Source: Parapedobacter lycopersici_A (lineage in GTDB: Bacteria; Bacteroidota; Bacteroidia; Sphingobacteriales; Sphingobacteriaceae). Taken from it: a stretch of DNA of 13,866 bases. The notes beneath the pieces are model-generated. The model saw only the letters and a list, made by a program, of their open reading frames with translations, did not search any database and was not told where the DNA came from. This document shows, piece after piece, positions 6,964 to 13,609 of the stretch; positions within the stretch are counted from its first letter, which is position 1, and each line of letters opens with the position of its first letter. Where the stretch lies: the NCBI RefSeq assembly GCF_040395035.1, contig NZ_JBEBRB010000066.1, positions 1-13,866 of the forward strand, given 5' to 3'. The translations under genes were made by a program, and so were the position numbers.

Positions 6964-7572
6964 ATGCAAGTTATGCCATGTAATTTCCCGACGGGCTTCA
7001 GTGATCATTTCAGGTACATTTGCATCAGAGGACATATCGGTTCCGTTCTTCTTTTTTCTGCCCTGGGGCTCTCCGCCCAGGAAAATCAGTTCGAAAGGCA
7101 GGTGGTGGTCGAATCGCTGCCGGTGCCTGATGAGCCGAAACAGCTTTTTTACCTCCAACGGGATCCGGATGAAAATACGGTAGTGTATCAGCTTAATGCG
7201 ATAAACGGCACCGTGGATGCATCAGCCCCGGTAAATGTATACTGGATTCGGTATGCCGAAGGCGGCGAACAAAAAAAACTGAACTTTATCCAGCGGACCA
7301 TGGCCTACGGCATCAGCCACAAGCAGCTGGAAAACGGCGACTTCAAACTGCATTTGGCTGCATATAAGTCGCTTCCGCTCTGGCTCACCTACCGGGAAGA
7401 ACATAAAAAATATGTAGTACTGGCCGAAATTAATGGCCGGGATGCGATCCTTGACCGTATTTTCGTACGAATCAGCGGGGGTAGTGCCCTTGATCCCGAT
7501 ATCGCCTACTTTGAGCTCAGTGGGCGCGACCTAAAGACCGACGCCCCGGTAAAGCAACGGATCAAGCCGTAA
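6964..7572 (+). CDS. Secreted DUF4833-domain protein
   Basis: 202 residues from the ATG at 6964, chosen because AAGGAG and a -7 element lie just upstream; a longer frame reaches 6892. An N-terminal hydrophobic stretch (about 24-38) ending in LSAQ looks like a signal peptide, so the protein is probably exported to the periplasm or outer face, although the n-region is unusually long (an internal ATG at 6973 is possible). The mature part has LFYLQRDPDENTVVYQLN (61-78), VYWIRYAEGG (92-101), IQR (109-111) and AYG (114-116), which I recognise as the DUF4833 pattern: a beta-rich domain of unknown function common in Bacteroidota. Its stop abuts the stop of the convergent Nudix gene with no base between. 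Confidence 0.75.
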   Translation: MQVMPCNFPTGFSDHFRYICIRGHIGSVLLFSALGLSAQENQFERQVVVESLPVPDEPKQLFYLQRDPDENTVVYQLNAINGTVDASAPVNVYWIRYAEGGEQKKLNFIQRTMAYGISHKQLENGDFKLHLAAYKSLPLWLTYREEHKKYVVLAEINGRDAILDRIFVRISGGSALDPDIAYFELSGRDLKTDAPVKQRIKP

Positions 7573-8115
7573 TCACCGCATCAGCCCCAGTCGCAAGAGC
7601 CCGTAAAATAACGCAGCGGTATGCAGTGCCTGTCCGAACCGATTTTCTTTCAGCAGCTGCTTTACTTCTTCCGGAGAGGCCAATACCACGTCAATCTCTT
7701 CCTGATCGTCAAGTGCCTGTTCCTGCACTTTTACCCCGCCGGTGAGCAGGTAGGAGGTCGTTTTGTTGGTGCTGGTCGCCGGATTCGGGAATAAGTCGGA
7801 CAGCGGTTCGATGTGCGCAAACCGATAGCCGGTTTCTTCCAGCATTTCCCGGACGGCCGCATCCGGCGCATCTTCTCCCGGATCAATCACACCTCCCGGT
7901 ATTTCCAGCACTTCCTGCTGCACACCGTGTCGGTACTGCTTTATCAGGATAAACTGGTTATCGGTGGTCAGCGCCACCATATTAACCCAGTTGGGGTATT
8001 CCAATACGTAGTATTCCGGCACGATATGCCCGTTGGGCATTTGACAGCGGTCTTTACGGAGCACCGCCCAAGGTGCCCGCACCAGGTATTCAGAGGATAG
8101 CGTTTTCCAATGCAT
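7573..8115 (-). CDS. Nudix hydrolase, ADP-ribose pyrophosphatase-like
   Basis: 180 residues. The Nudix box is perfect: G75 then five residues, E81, seven residues, REMLEETGY ending at 97, matching GX5EX7REUXEEXGU. The metal-binding glutamates are E93 and E94 in REMLEE. The N-terminal beta segment with YVLEYPNWVNMVALT and IKQYRHG (58-64), plus EIPGG before the box, are typical of ADP-ribose pyrophosphatases, which cleave ADP-ribose to AMP and ribose 5-phosphate. Other nucleoside-diphosphate sugars remain possible. Its ATG follows the TGA of the upstream mutase gene after one base, so translation is probably coupled and the two form an operon. It runs tail to tail into the DUF4833 gene. Confidence 0.9.
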   Translation of the reverse strand: MHWKTLSSEYLVRAPWAVLRKDRCQMPNGHIVPEYYVLEYPNWVNMVALTTDNQFILIKQYRHGVQQEVLEIPGGVIDPGEDAPDAAVREMLEETGYRFAHIEPLSDLFPNPATSTNKTTSYLLTGGVKVQEQALDDQEEIDVVLASPEEVKQLLKENRFGQALHTAALFYGLLRLGLMR

Positions 8116-8116
8116 G

Positions 8117-9847
8117 TCAGGCTATTGCGCTCATGATACGGGTTAGTTTTTCGTCGAGCTGCCGGTTGATTTCATCAAACGCCTCCCTGCTGGGCAGCGG
8201 CTGTTTTACACTGCAATAAAATTTGATCTTGGGCTCGGTTCCGGACGGTCGCGCCGAGATCACATCGCCATCCACGGTAATGAATTGCAGGACGTCTGAT
8301 TTTGGCAGGTTGATAACGGTCTTTTCACCCGTCTTCAAATGATGGGTTTCGCTGTGCAGGTAATCCTTAACCTGGGCGACCTCCACACCTCCGAGCTCCG
8401 CCGGCGGGTTGGCGCGCAGCCCTGCCATCATTGCGTTGATCTCATCGGCGCCGGCCTTTCCTGTTTTGGTAAGTGAAATGAGTTTTTCCTTATAGCAGCC
8501 GTGTTGGAGGTAAAGGTCGATCAACGCATCATGAAGCGTTTTACCCCGCTCTTTGTAGTACGCAGCCATTTCAGCAATAAATACCGCGGAGACCACCGCA
8601 TCTTTATCGCGCACCAAATCCCCGACGAGGTACCCGTAACTTTCTTCACCCCCGACAAGGAAACGCCCCTGTTGTCCTTTTTTGGTCATTAGTTCGCCGA
8701 TGTACTTAAAGCCGGTCAGCGTGTCGTAATACGTCACCTGATAGGCGTTGGCAATCTCCGCGATCAGGTTTGTGGTAACAATGGTTTTAACAATATAATC
8801 TGTCGGGCGTAAATCGTTGCGCTCTTTTTTGGCGGAAAGCACGTAATCCACCAGTAGGCTGCCGATCTGGTTGCCGTTAAGCAGGCTATACGCCCCATCA
8901 CCACCCTTTGCGGCAACCCCCACGCGGTCGGCATCCGGATCGGTTGCGAAGATCACGTCCGCCTGGATACGTTCTCCTTCCTTTAGTGCGAGCGACATCG
9001 CTTCTTCCTCCTCGGGGTTAGGATAAACAACGGTTGGAAAATTCCCGTCGGGCTGTGCCTGGGCGGCTACCGTTTGTGCATTAGAAAACCCCCATTGCTG
9101 CAGTGCTTTCGGCACCAACGTAATACCCGTACCGTGTATAGGCGAAAACACGATTTTCAGATCGTGCTGCCGGGAAACGGCTGCCGGACGCAGGGTCAGT
9201 CCTGCAATTGCCCGAAGGTAGGCTTCATCCACGGCCTCATCGAGCAGCGTGATGTTTTCGGGTTTGGGGTCAAACCGGATCTGACTGGGATCGGTAATGG
9301 CGTAAACCGCACTGATCACCTGTTTATCGTGGGGCGGAACGAGCTGCCCCCCGTCATTCCAGTAGGCTTTGTAGCCATTGTATTCTTTGGGGTTATGAGA
9401 TGCCGTAAGCATGACACCCGCCTGGCACTTCAGGTGCCTGACGGCAAAAGAAAGGAGGGGTGTCGGCCGTAATTCATTAAACAAGAAGACGCGCATACCA
9501 TTGGCGGAAAACACATCCGCCACCAACTGTGCGAATTCGCGGGAGTTATTCCGGCTGTCGTAAGAGACGGCCACCTGGATTAGTTCGCCCGGATAGGTGT
9601 CCAGCAGGTAATTACTTAAGCCCTGGGTAGCCCTTCCGATGGTGTATTTGTTCATCCGGTTTGTACCAACGCCCATAATGCCGCGCAGTCCACCGGTTCC
9701 AAACTCGAGGTCTTTATAAAACGCATCAGTAAGTCCTACTGTGTCCTTGCTGTCAACTAATTGCTGTACAGCCTGAATGGTTTCTTCATCATAGGGCGCC
9801 TGCAGCCAACGGGCAGCGCGTTCCCGGACATTGGGGTCTAATTGCAT
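8117..9847 (-). CDS. Phospho-sugar mutase (phosphoglucomutase/phosphopentomutase, PGM2-like)
   Basis: 576 residues, alpha-D-phosphohexomutase superfamily, cytoplasmic, interconverting sugar 1- and 6- (or 1- and 5-) phosphates. All four active-site elements are visible: the phosphoserine loop TASHNP with S150, the metal loop DPDADR with D303, D305 and D307, the sugar-binding loop GGEESYGY at 399-406, and the phosphate-binding loop RPSGTEPK at 533-540. The opening LEFGTGGLRG (47-56) and the length fit the PGM2/PgcA branch rather than bacterial GlmM or AlgC. Members of that branch act on glucose or on ribose/deoxyribose phosphates, and sequence alone does not decide. A strong promoter lies 28 bases upstream and the Nudix gene follows one base after its stop. 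Confidence 0.92.
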   Translation of the reverse strand: MQLDPNVRERAARWLQAPYDEETIQAVQQLVDSKDTVGLTDAFYKDLEFGTGGLRGIMGVGTNRMNKYTIGRATQGLSNYLLDTYPGELIQVAVSYDSRNNSREFAQLVADVFSANGMRVFLFNELRPTPLLSFAVRHLKCQAGVMLTASHNPKEYNGYKAYWNDGGQLVPPHDKQVISAVYAITDPSQIRFDPKPENITLLDEAVDEAYLRAIAGLTLRPAAVSRQHDLKIVFSPIHGTGITLVPKALQQWGFSNAQTVAAQAQPDGNFPTVVYPNPEEEEAMSLALKEGERIQADVIFATDPDADRVGVAAKGGDGAYSLLNGNQIGSLLVDYVLSAKKERNDLRPTDYIVKTIVTTNLIAEIANAYQVTYYDTLTGFKYIGELMTKKGQQGRFLVGGEESYGYLVGDLVRDKDAVVSAVFIAEMAAYYKERGKTLHDALIDLYLQHGCYKEKLISLTKTGKAGADEINAMMAGLRANPPAELGGVEVAQVKDYLHSETHHLKTGEKTVINLPKSDVLQFITVDGDVISARPSGTEPKIKFYCSVKQPLPSREAFDEINRQLDEKLTRIMSAIA

Positions 9848-9875
9848 TTGAACTTATTTTTCTTTATTGTGGGAT

Positions 9876-9905
9876 CAAAAATAAACTATTAATCGAGTAT
9901 TGCAA
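9876..9905 (-). promoter_or_regulatory. Promoter of the mutase-Nudix operon
   Basis: On the reverse strand TTG (9905-9903) is followed after 19 bases by TATTTTTG (9883-9876), an exact Bacteroidota-type promoter 28 bases before the mutase ATG. It lies in the 81-base gap after the dienoyl-CoA reductase gene. No terminator is seen between, so read-through may add to it. Confidence 0.75.
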
Positions 9906-9928
9906 CGCTTAATTGGCGCCTGCCGTAT

Positions 9929-10822
9929 TCAGCTTCCTTTGGCTGATCGGGTCTGTTGCTCCAGTGCGTCCCATAACGTATCGGGAATAGCCGCCAGCCG
10001 GTTAAATTGCCCTGCGCCCTGCAGCCATTCGCCACCATCAATGGTAATGGTTTCCCCATTGATGTATCCGGCAAAATCAGAAAGTAAAAATGCCGCCAGG
10101 TTGGCCAATTCCTGATGGTCGCCTACGCGTTTCAGCGGGACATAATCCTTGAAATCAAATTGCTGTGCCAGATCGCCTGGCAGCAGACGCTCCCAGGCTC
10201 CTTTGGTCGGAAACGGACCGGGGGCAATGGCATTACTGCGGATTCTATATTTCCCCCATTCGGCTGCCAGCGAGCGGGTAAGCGCCAACACCCCGCCTTT
10301 GGCCGCTGCAGAAGGTGCTACATACCCCGAGCCGGTAAATGCGTAGGTGGTGATCATGTTGAGGATACTGGCCGGCTGTCGTTCTGCAATCCAGTGTTTT
10401 CCAAATGCCAATGTACAATTGGCTGTGCCTTTCAGTACAATATCGATTACCGTGGAAAATGCATTCGCCGAAAGGCGCTCGGTTGGGGCAATGAAGTTAC
10501 CAGCGGCATTGTTAACCAAGGCATCTACCCGCCCAAACGTTTGCAGTGAGCGGGACAAAAGGTGCTCGACCTGCGTAATGTCGCGCACATCGCAGGCAAT
10601 CGGCAATACTTGGCCACCTGTTTCCGCAGCCATTTCCGCTGCGGCGGTCTCCAGTACGGCTATTTTACGACTTGCGATCACCACCCGGGCACCCAATCGA
10701 AGAAAATAAGTAGACATGGCCCTTCCCAGTCCTGTCCCTCCGCCGGTTACCACAATGGCTTTGTCCTGAAGAGCACCCTCACGAAGCGCGCCCGATACCG
10801 TTTTATTACGCTGTTTATCCAT
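9929..10822 (-). CDS. SDR-family 2,4-dienoyl-CoA reductase (DECR-like)
   Basis: 297-residue short-chain dehydrogenase/reductase. It has the cofactor motif TGGGTGLG at 26-33, CDVRD at 77-81 and NNAAGN at 104-109. From end to end it follows mitochondrial DECR1: CVIASRK-like 49-53, NFIAPTERLSANAF, AAEWGKY, GPFPTKGAWERL, a C-terminal ALEQQTRSAKGS. The usual YxxxK tyrosine is absent: position 171 is Ser and the lysine is K175, while Y160 lies 15 residues before it, the same offset as Y199/K214 in human DECR1, with N109 matching DECR1 N148. This predicts NADPH-dependent reduction of 2,4-dienoyl-CoA in unsaturated fatty-acid oxidation. It lies 29 bases after the isomerase gene in the same direction. 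A general SDR role is the alternative. Confidence 0.87.
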   Translation of the reverse strand: MDKQRNKTVSGALREGALQDKAIVVTGGGTGLGRAMSTYFLRLGARVVIASRKIAVLETAAAEMAAETGGQVLPIACDVRDITQVEHLLSRSLQTFGRVDALVNNAAGNFIAPTERLSANAFSTVIDIVLKGTANCTLAFGKHWIAERQPASILNMITTYAFTGSGYVAPSAAAKGGVLALTRSLAAEWGKYRIRSNAIAPGPFPTKGAWERLLPGDLAQQFDFKDYVPLKRVGDHQELANLAAFLLSDFAGYINGETITIDGGEWLQGAGQFNRLAAIPDTLWDALEQQTRSAKGS

Positions 10823-10851
10823 AACTTGTTATTTCATCCCGACAACAGCCG

Positions 10852-11631
10852 TCACTTCGTTGCCGACGGTCCGTTATTTTTCAGGTTATCAATAATGGTC
10901 TTAAGTATGGCGCGGGTGGCAGGCGACCACCACTGTTTCAATACGGCGGCTATTGACTGTTCCTGACTGGCGTCCAGGTGGCCAATCAGCGCTTTGCGCA
11001 TATTAATTTTGCTCTGCCGCCAGGTGTGCCGCTCGTACTGCATGTATTTTTTTAGCTGTCGTTCAGCGGCCGTCCGGATGCTTTTTTCGTCGACCACCTC
11101 ATCCACCAGGCCGCATTGATACGCGTCGGTCGGTTTTAGCAATTTTCCCTCCAGCAGGTAACGGTAGGCAGTTGCCTGGCCCAGCCAAAAACTGTACAAC
11201 TGAAAAATGCTGTCGGGCACAACAATACCTACGGGCACTTCATTGAGACCGATGATGTACTCGCCTCCCGCCATTACACGGTAATCGCAACAAAGTGCCA
11301 GTACGCACCCGCCGGCCGGACTATGTCCATTAATCGCCGCTACCGCAGGTTTTTCGAATGCGGTGAACATACGGATAAGGGCCATAAAAGCATACCAAAA
11401 ATGCTGCACTTCCTCCTCGTTATATTCATACAATGCAATGAGATCAAGGCCTGCACTGAAAAACCCGGGCTTTCCATGAAGAATCATTCCCTCTACTGTA
11501 GGGTTGTTCTGTACTTCAACGATCGACTGATACAGCTCATCAAGCATCTGCTGGTTGATGGCATTTGACTTACCGCGATCCAGAACAAGATGCGCAACGT
11601 GATCGTCGACAGTTACTTTAATAAAATCCAT
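10852..11631 (-). CDS. Crotonase-family delta3,delta2-enoyl-CoA isomerase (ECI1-like)
   Basis: 259-residue crotonase-fold protein. Oxyanion-hole elements are FSAGLD (58-63) and PAGG (105-108). Catalytic E131 in IIGLNE corresponds to the single glutamate (E165) of mitochondrial ECI1. The position of the first hydratase glutamate (GGCEL in enoyl-CoA hydratases) holds V110 instead, so plain hydration is unlikely. INGHSPAGGCVLAL, CDYRVMA and GLVDEV closely follow ECI1. The predicted reaction moves a 3-cis or 3-trans double bond to 2-trans, letting unsaturated acyl-CoAs enter beta-oxidation. It is the first gene of a pair with the dienoyl-CoA reductase. Its promoter is unclear: TACCTTGG (11668-11661) is one base off consensus and lies within a region of inverted repeats. 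It is divergent from purD. Confidence 0.87.
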   Translation of the reverse strand: MDFIKVTVDDHVAHLVLDRGKSNAINQQMLDELYQSIVEVQNNPTVEGMILHGKPGFFSAGLDLIALYEYNEEEVQHFWYAFMALIRMFTAFEKPAVAAINGHSPAGGCVLALCCDYRVMAGGEYIIGLNEVPVGIVVPDSIFQLYSFWLGQATAYRYLLEGKLLKPTDAYQCGLVDEVVDEKSIRTAAERQLKKYMQYERHTWRQSKINMRKALIGHLDASQEQSIAAVLKQWWSPATRAILKTIIDNLKNNGPSATK

Positions 11632-11650
11632 ACGTTATTAACAGTAAAAT

Positions 11651-11727
11651 AATGGGTAGCCCAAGGTAGCCGTTTATACCGATCCCCATGCCAAAGCGGA
11701 CAAATACCCATTCAGCTACGGTATAAA
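11651..11727. repeat. Interleaved inverted repeats upstream of the enoyl-CoA isomerase gene
   Basis: Arm A AATGGGTA (11651-11658) pairs with A' TACCCATT (11705-11712), and arm B TTTATACCG (11673-11681) pairs with B' CGGTATAAA (11719-11727). The order A-B-A'-B' is interleaved, so both stems together would make a pseudoknot-like fold, or else alternative folds. GTAGC (11666-11670) and GCTAC (11715-11719) add a third short complement. GGTAGCC occurs twice, ten bases apart (11655 and 11665). This may be leader RNA of the isomerase gene, operator DNA, or chance. Confidence 0.4.
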
Positions 11728-11819
11728 ATTCAAAATAAGAAAAACACAGACCCCAAGCCTTTCGTTTGTGCTATGTAGGGTAAATATAGGGAATAACTTG
11801 AATTTAAGAAGCAGAAAGC

Positions 11820-11851
11820 CCGGGTTCATCGACTCTTTTTTCGGATCCCGG
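11820..11851. repeat. Imperfect hairpin upstream of purD
   Basis: CCGGG (11820-11824) pairs with CCCGG (11847-11851), and the stem can be extended through a mismatch and a small bulge to CGA/TCG around a T-rich loop. No T-run follows on either strand, so it is not an obvious terminator. It overlaps the place where a -33 element for purD would be. Confidence 0.35.
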
Positions 11852-11873
11852 TGCTCCGTTTAACTAAAAAAAA

Positions 11874-11881
11874 TATCTTTG
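11874..11881 (+). promoter_or_regulatory. purD -7 element, four bases before the start codon
   Basis: TATCTTTG is a perfect TAnnTTTG match preceded by an A-rich tract, and only GCAGC-type sequence (four bases, 11882-11885) separates it from the ATG. Transcription from it would give an mRNA with almost no leader. No TTG lies at the -33 distance. Confidence 0.6.
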
Positions 11882-11885
11882 CAGC

Positions 11886-13160
11886 ATGAATATCCTAATT
11901 ATTGGTTCAGGTGGACGGGAAAGTGCCTTTGCCTGGAAAATAGCCCAAAGTAAGCAGGTATCGGAACTTTACATCGCACCGGGCAATGCGGGTACGGGGC
12001 AATACGGACATAATGTGCCAATCAAAGCCACCGACTTTGACGGCCTTGCCAACCTGGTGCTGACAAAAGACATTCAGTTGGTACTGGTGGGGCCCGAAGA
12101 ACCGCTTGTCAATGGTATACACGACTTCTTCCTGAACCATCCGGAGTTAAAGCGTATCCCCGTGATCGGGCCGCAAAAAGCAGGGGCACAGCTGGAAGGT
12201 AGCAAGGATTTCGCCAAACAATTTATGCAACGGCACGGCGTTCCGACCGCCAATTCCCGGTCGTTCGACAAAGATACCCTGGCAGAAGGGCTGGCTTACC
12301 TGGAAACGCAAAAACTGCCTATCGTACTTAAAGCGGATGGGCTCGCTGCGGGAAAGGGCGTGTTAATCTGTACGACATTGGACGAAGCGAAGGCTGAGTT
12401 ACAGGCCATGCTGCTCGATGCGAAGTTTGGCAAAGCCAGCAGTACCGTGGTTATTGAAGAGTTTCTGACGGGTATCGAATTATCGGTATTTGTACTCACC
12501 GATGGCGAAGGATATAAGCTGTTGCCATCGGCTAAAGACTATAAGCGCATCGGGGAAGGGGATACGGGACTGAACACCGGCGGCATGGGGTCCGTTTCAC
12601 CGGTTCCTTTTGCCGACGAGGCATTCATGGACAAAGTGGAGACGCGTATCGTAATCCCTACGATTGAAGGACTCAAGAAGGACGGGATCCCGTACAAAGG
12701 CTTTATTTTTATCGGACTGATGAACAGGGGGGGTGAACCCTATGTCATTGAATATAATGTGCGCATGGGCGACCCGGAAACCCAAAGTGTATTGCCGCGT
12801 ATTGAAAGCGATCTGGTGGATTTATTACGTGGCGTGGCGGAAGGGAACCTGACCGAGCGTTCGTTTACCCTTTCCCCCAAAACCGCTGCCTCTGTGGTGC
12901 TGGTTTCGGGAGGGTACCCGGGCGATTACGAATCGGGCAAGGCCATCAGTAATATCGAAAATGTAAAGGAATCCATTGTCTTCCACGCCGGAACCCAGGA
13001 AGAAAATGGTGTGGTAAAAAGTGCCGGCGGGCGCGTTCTGGCGGTTACCGCGCTGGGCGACTCCATTTTTGACGCGCTGCAGCAATCGACTGCTGATGCG
13101 GGCCGAATTTACTTTGAAGGAAAATACTTCCGTCGGGACATTGGTTTCGATTTATTGTAA
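11886..13160 (+). CDS. purD: Phosphoribosylamine-glycine ligase (GAR synthetase)
   Basis: 424 residues, the normal PurD length. It joins phosphoribosylamine and glycine with ATP in the second step of purine synthesis, in the cytoplasm. The ATP-grasp enzyme signatures are complete: N-terminal GSGGRESA (7-14), APGNAG (31-36), VGPEEPL (68-74), LEGSKDFAK (103-111), the ATP lysine region KADGLAAGKGV (149-159), NTGGMG (230-235) and the metal-binding EYNVRMGDPETQ (289-300), then the C-terminal GGRVLAVTALG. The N-terminal motif has Ser13 where E. coli PurD has His (GREHA). This may be normal for the group. It is the only purine gene here and appears monocistronic. It is divergent from the isomerase gene and followed by tRNA-Glu. 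Confidence 0.97.
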   Translation: MNILIIGSGGRESAFAWKIAQSKQVSELYIAPGNAGTGQYGHNVPIKATDFDGLANLVLTKDIQLVLVGPEEPLVNGIHDFFLNHPELKRIPVIGPQKAGAQLEGSKDFAKQFMQRHGVPTANSRSFDKDTLAEGLAYLETQKLPIVLKADGLAAGKGVLICTTLDEAKAELQAMLLDAKFGKASSTVVIEEFLTGIELSVFVLTDGEGYKLLPSAKDYKRIGEGDTGLNTGGMGSVSPVPFADEAFMDKVETRIVIPTIEGLKKDGIPYKGFIFIGLMNRGGEPYVIEYNVRMGDPETQSVLPRIESDLVDLLRGVAEGNLTERSFTLSPKTAASVVLVSGGYPGDYESGKAISNIENVKESIVFHAGTQEENGVVKSAGGRVLAVTALGDSIFDALQQSTADAGRIYFEGKYFRRDIGFDLL

Positions 13161-13186
13161 ATTATTATTTTTTGAGTAAACACACC

Positions 13187-13217
13187 TTGGTAAGTAAGTG
13201 AAATACTTCTATATTTG
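13187..13217 (+). promoter_or_regulatory. tRNA-Glu promoter
   Basis: TTG (13187-13189), 20 bases, then TATATTTG (13210-13217): an exact Bacteroidota-type promoter 19 bases before the mature tRNA 5' end. It begins 26 bases after the purD stop. Confidence 0.8.
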
Positions 13218-13236
13218 CACGCCAAGAGTTATTAAT

Positions 13237-13308
13237 GGCCCGTTCGTCTAGGGGTTAGGACGCAAGATTTTCATTCTTGAAACAGGGGTTCGATTCCCCT
13301 ACGGGCTA
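13237..13308 (+). tRNA. tRNA-Glu (anticodon UUC)
   Basis: 72 bases fold as a cloverleaf. The acceptor stem is GGCCCGT with ACGGGCT (one G-U at the end), discriminator A at 13308. The anticodon stem is CAAGA/TCTTG around loop TTTTCAT, giving anticodon TTC, which reads Glu codons GAA and GAG. The T arm is GGGG-TTCGATT-CCCC. No 3' CCA is encoded (the next bases are CTA), so CCA must be added after transcription. It has its own promoter and terminator and thus looks like a single-gene unit. Confidence 0.97.
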
Positions 13309-13317
13309 CTAGGCAGG

Positions 13318-13357
13318 AAAAGTTGGTTTAAAGCGCTACGCTGGATACCAACTTTTT
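13318..13357 (+). terminator. Intrinsic terminator after tRNA-Glu
   Basis: AAAAGTTGGT (13318-13327) and ACCAACTTTT (13347-13356) form a perfect 10-bp stem around a 19-base loop, with Ts at the end of the 3' arm (through 13357). It begins 10 bases after the tRNA. The A-rich left arm makes it potentially active in both directions. Confidence 0.8.
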
Positions 13358-13609
13358 CATTTTTGGGACATCGTTGCGTATCGCCTCGATCAGCGATTTT
13401 GTTTTCTTTATATTCCAATGGCTAACCTTTTTACGTGTCTCAACCTGCTGATGGTGCTCTCCATGTTTATCCTGAGGTGCCTTTCGGTTTTCATAATCAT
13501 TATGTTAATTTGAGCATAATCCACCGGCTTCCTTGTCCTATTTGAATTAAGAAGATTCAATTAAGGGACTTGTTATGTAGGTTTGGAGGTCTTTAAAAAC
13601 CACAGTTTT
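13358..13609. other. AT-rich intergenic region without a confident gene
   Basis: Between the tRNA terminator and the hydrolase gene I see no confident gene. GC falls to about a third to two-fifths, against roughly half over the housekeeping genes. The reverse strand keeps one frame open for 58 codons (13504-13331, overlapping the terminator), charged and protein-like (Lys/His/Glu-rich) but without an early start codon, perhaps a gene remnant or chance. The right end holds the hydrolase promoter. Confidence 0.45.
13578..13585 (+). promoter_or_regulatory. -7 element of the alpha/beta hydrolase gene
   Basis: TAGGTTTG matches TAnnTTTG exactly and ends 24 bases before the ATG at 13610. A near-match TTC lies 19 bases upstream in place of TTG. 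Confidence 0.5.

Noticed and set aside
9074..9472. Forward-strand open frames inside the mutase gene and, similarly, inside the reductase gene (10115-10549)
   Set aside because: Antisense shadows of strongly supported genes, without domain features.
11886..11930. Ser13 in place of His in the PurD GREHA motif as a defect
   Set aside because: All other PurD motifs are intact, and I believe a GRESA form occurs in related Sphingobacteriales, so it is probably lineage-normal.
13331..13504. 58-codon reverse-strand open frame with protein-like composition
   Set aside because: It has no early start codon, overlaps the tRNA terminator, and a frame this long is not rare by chance in this length of sequence. 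Kept only as a possible remnant.
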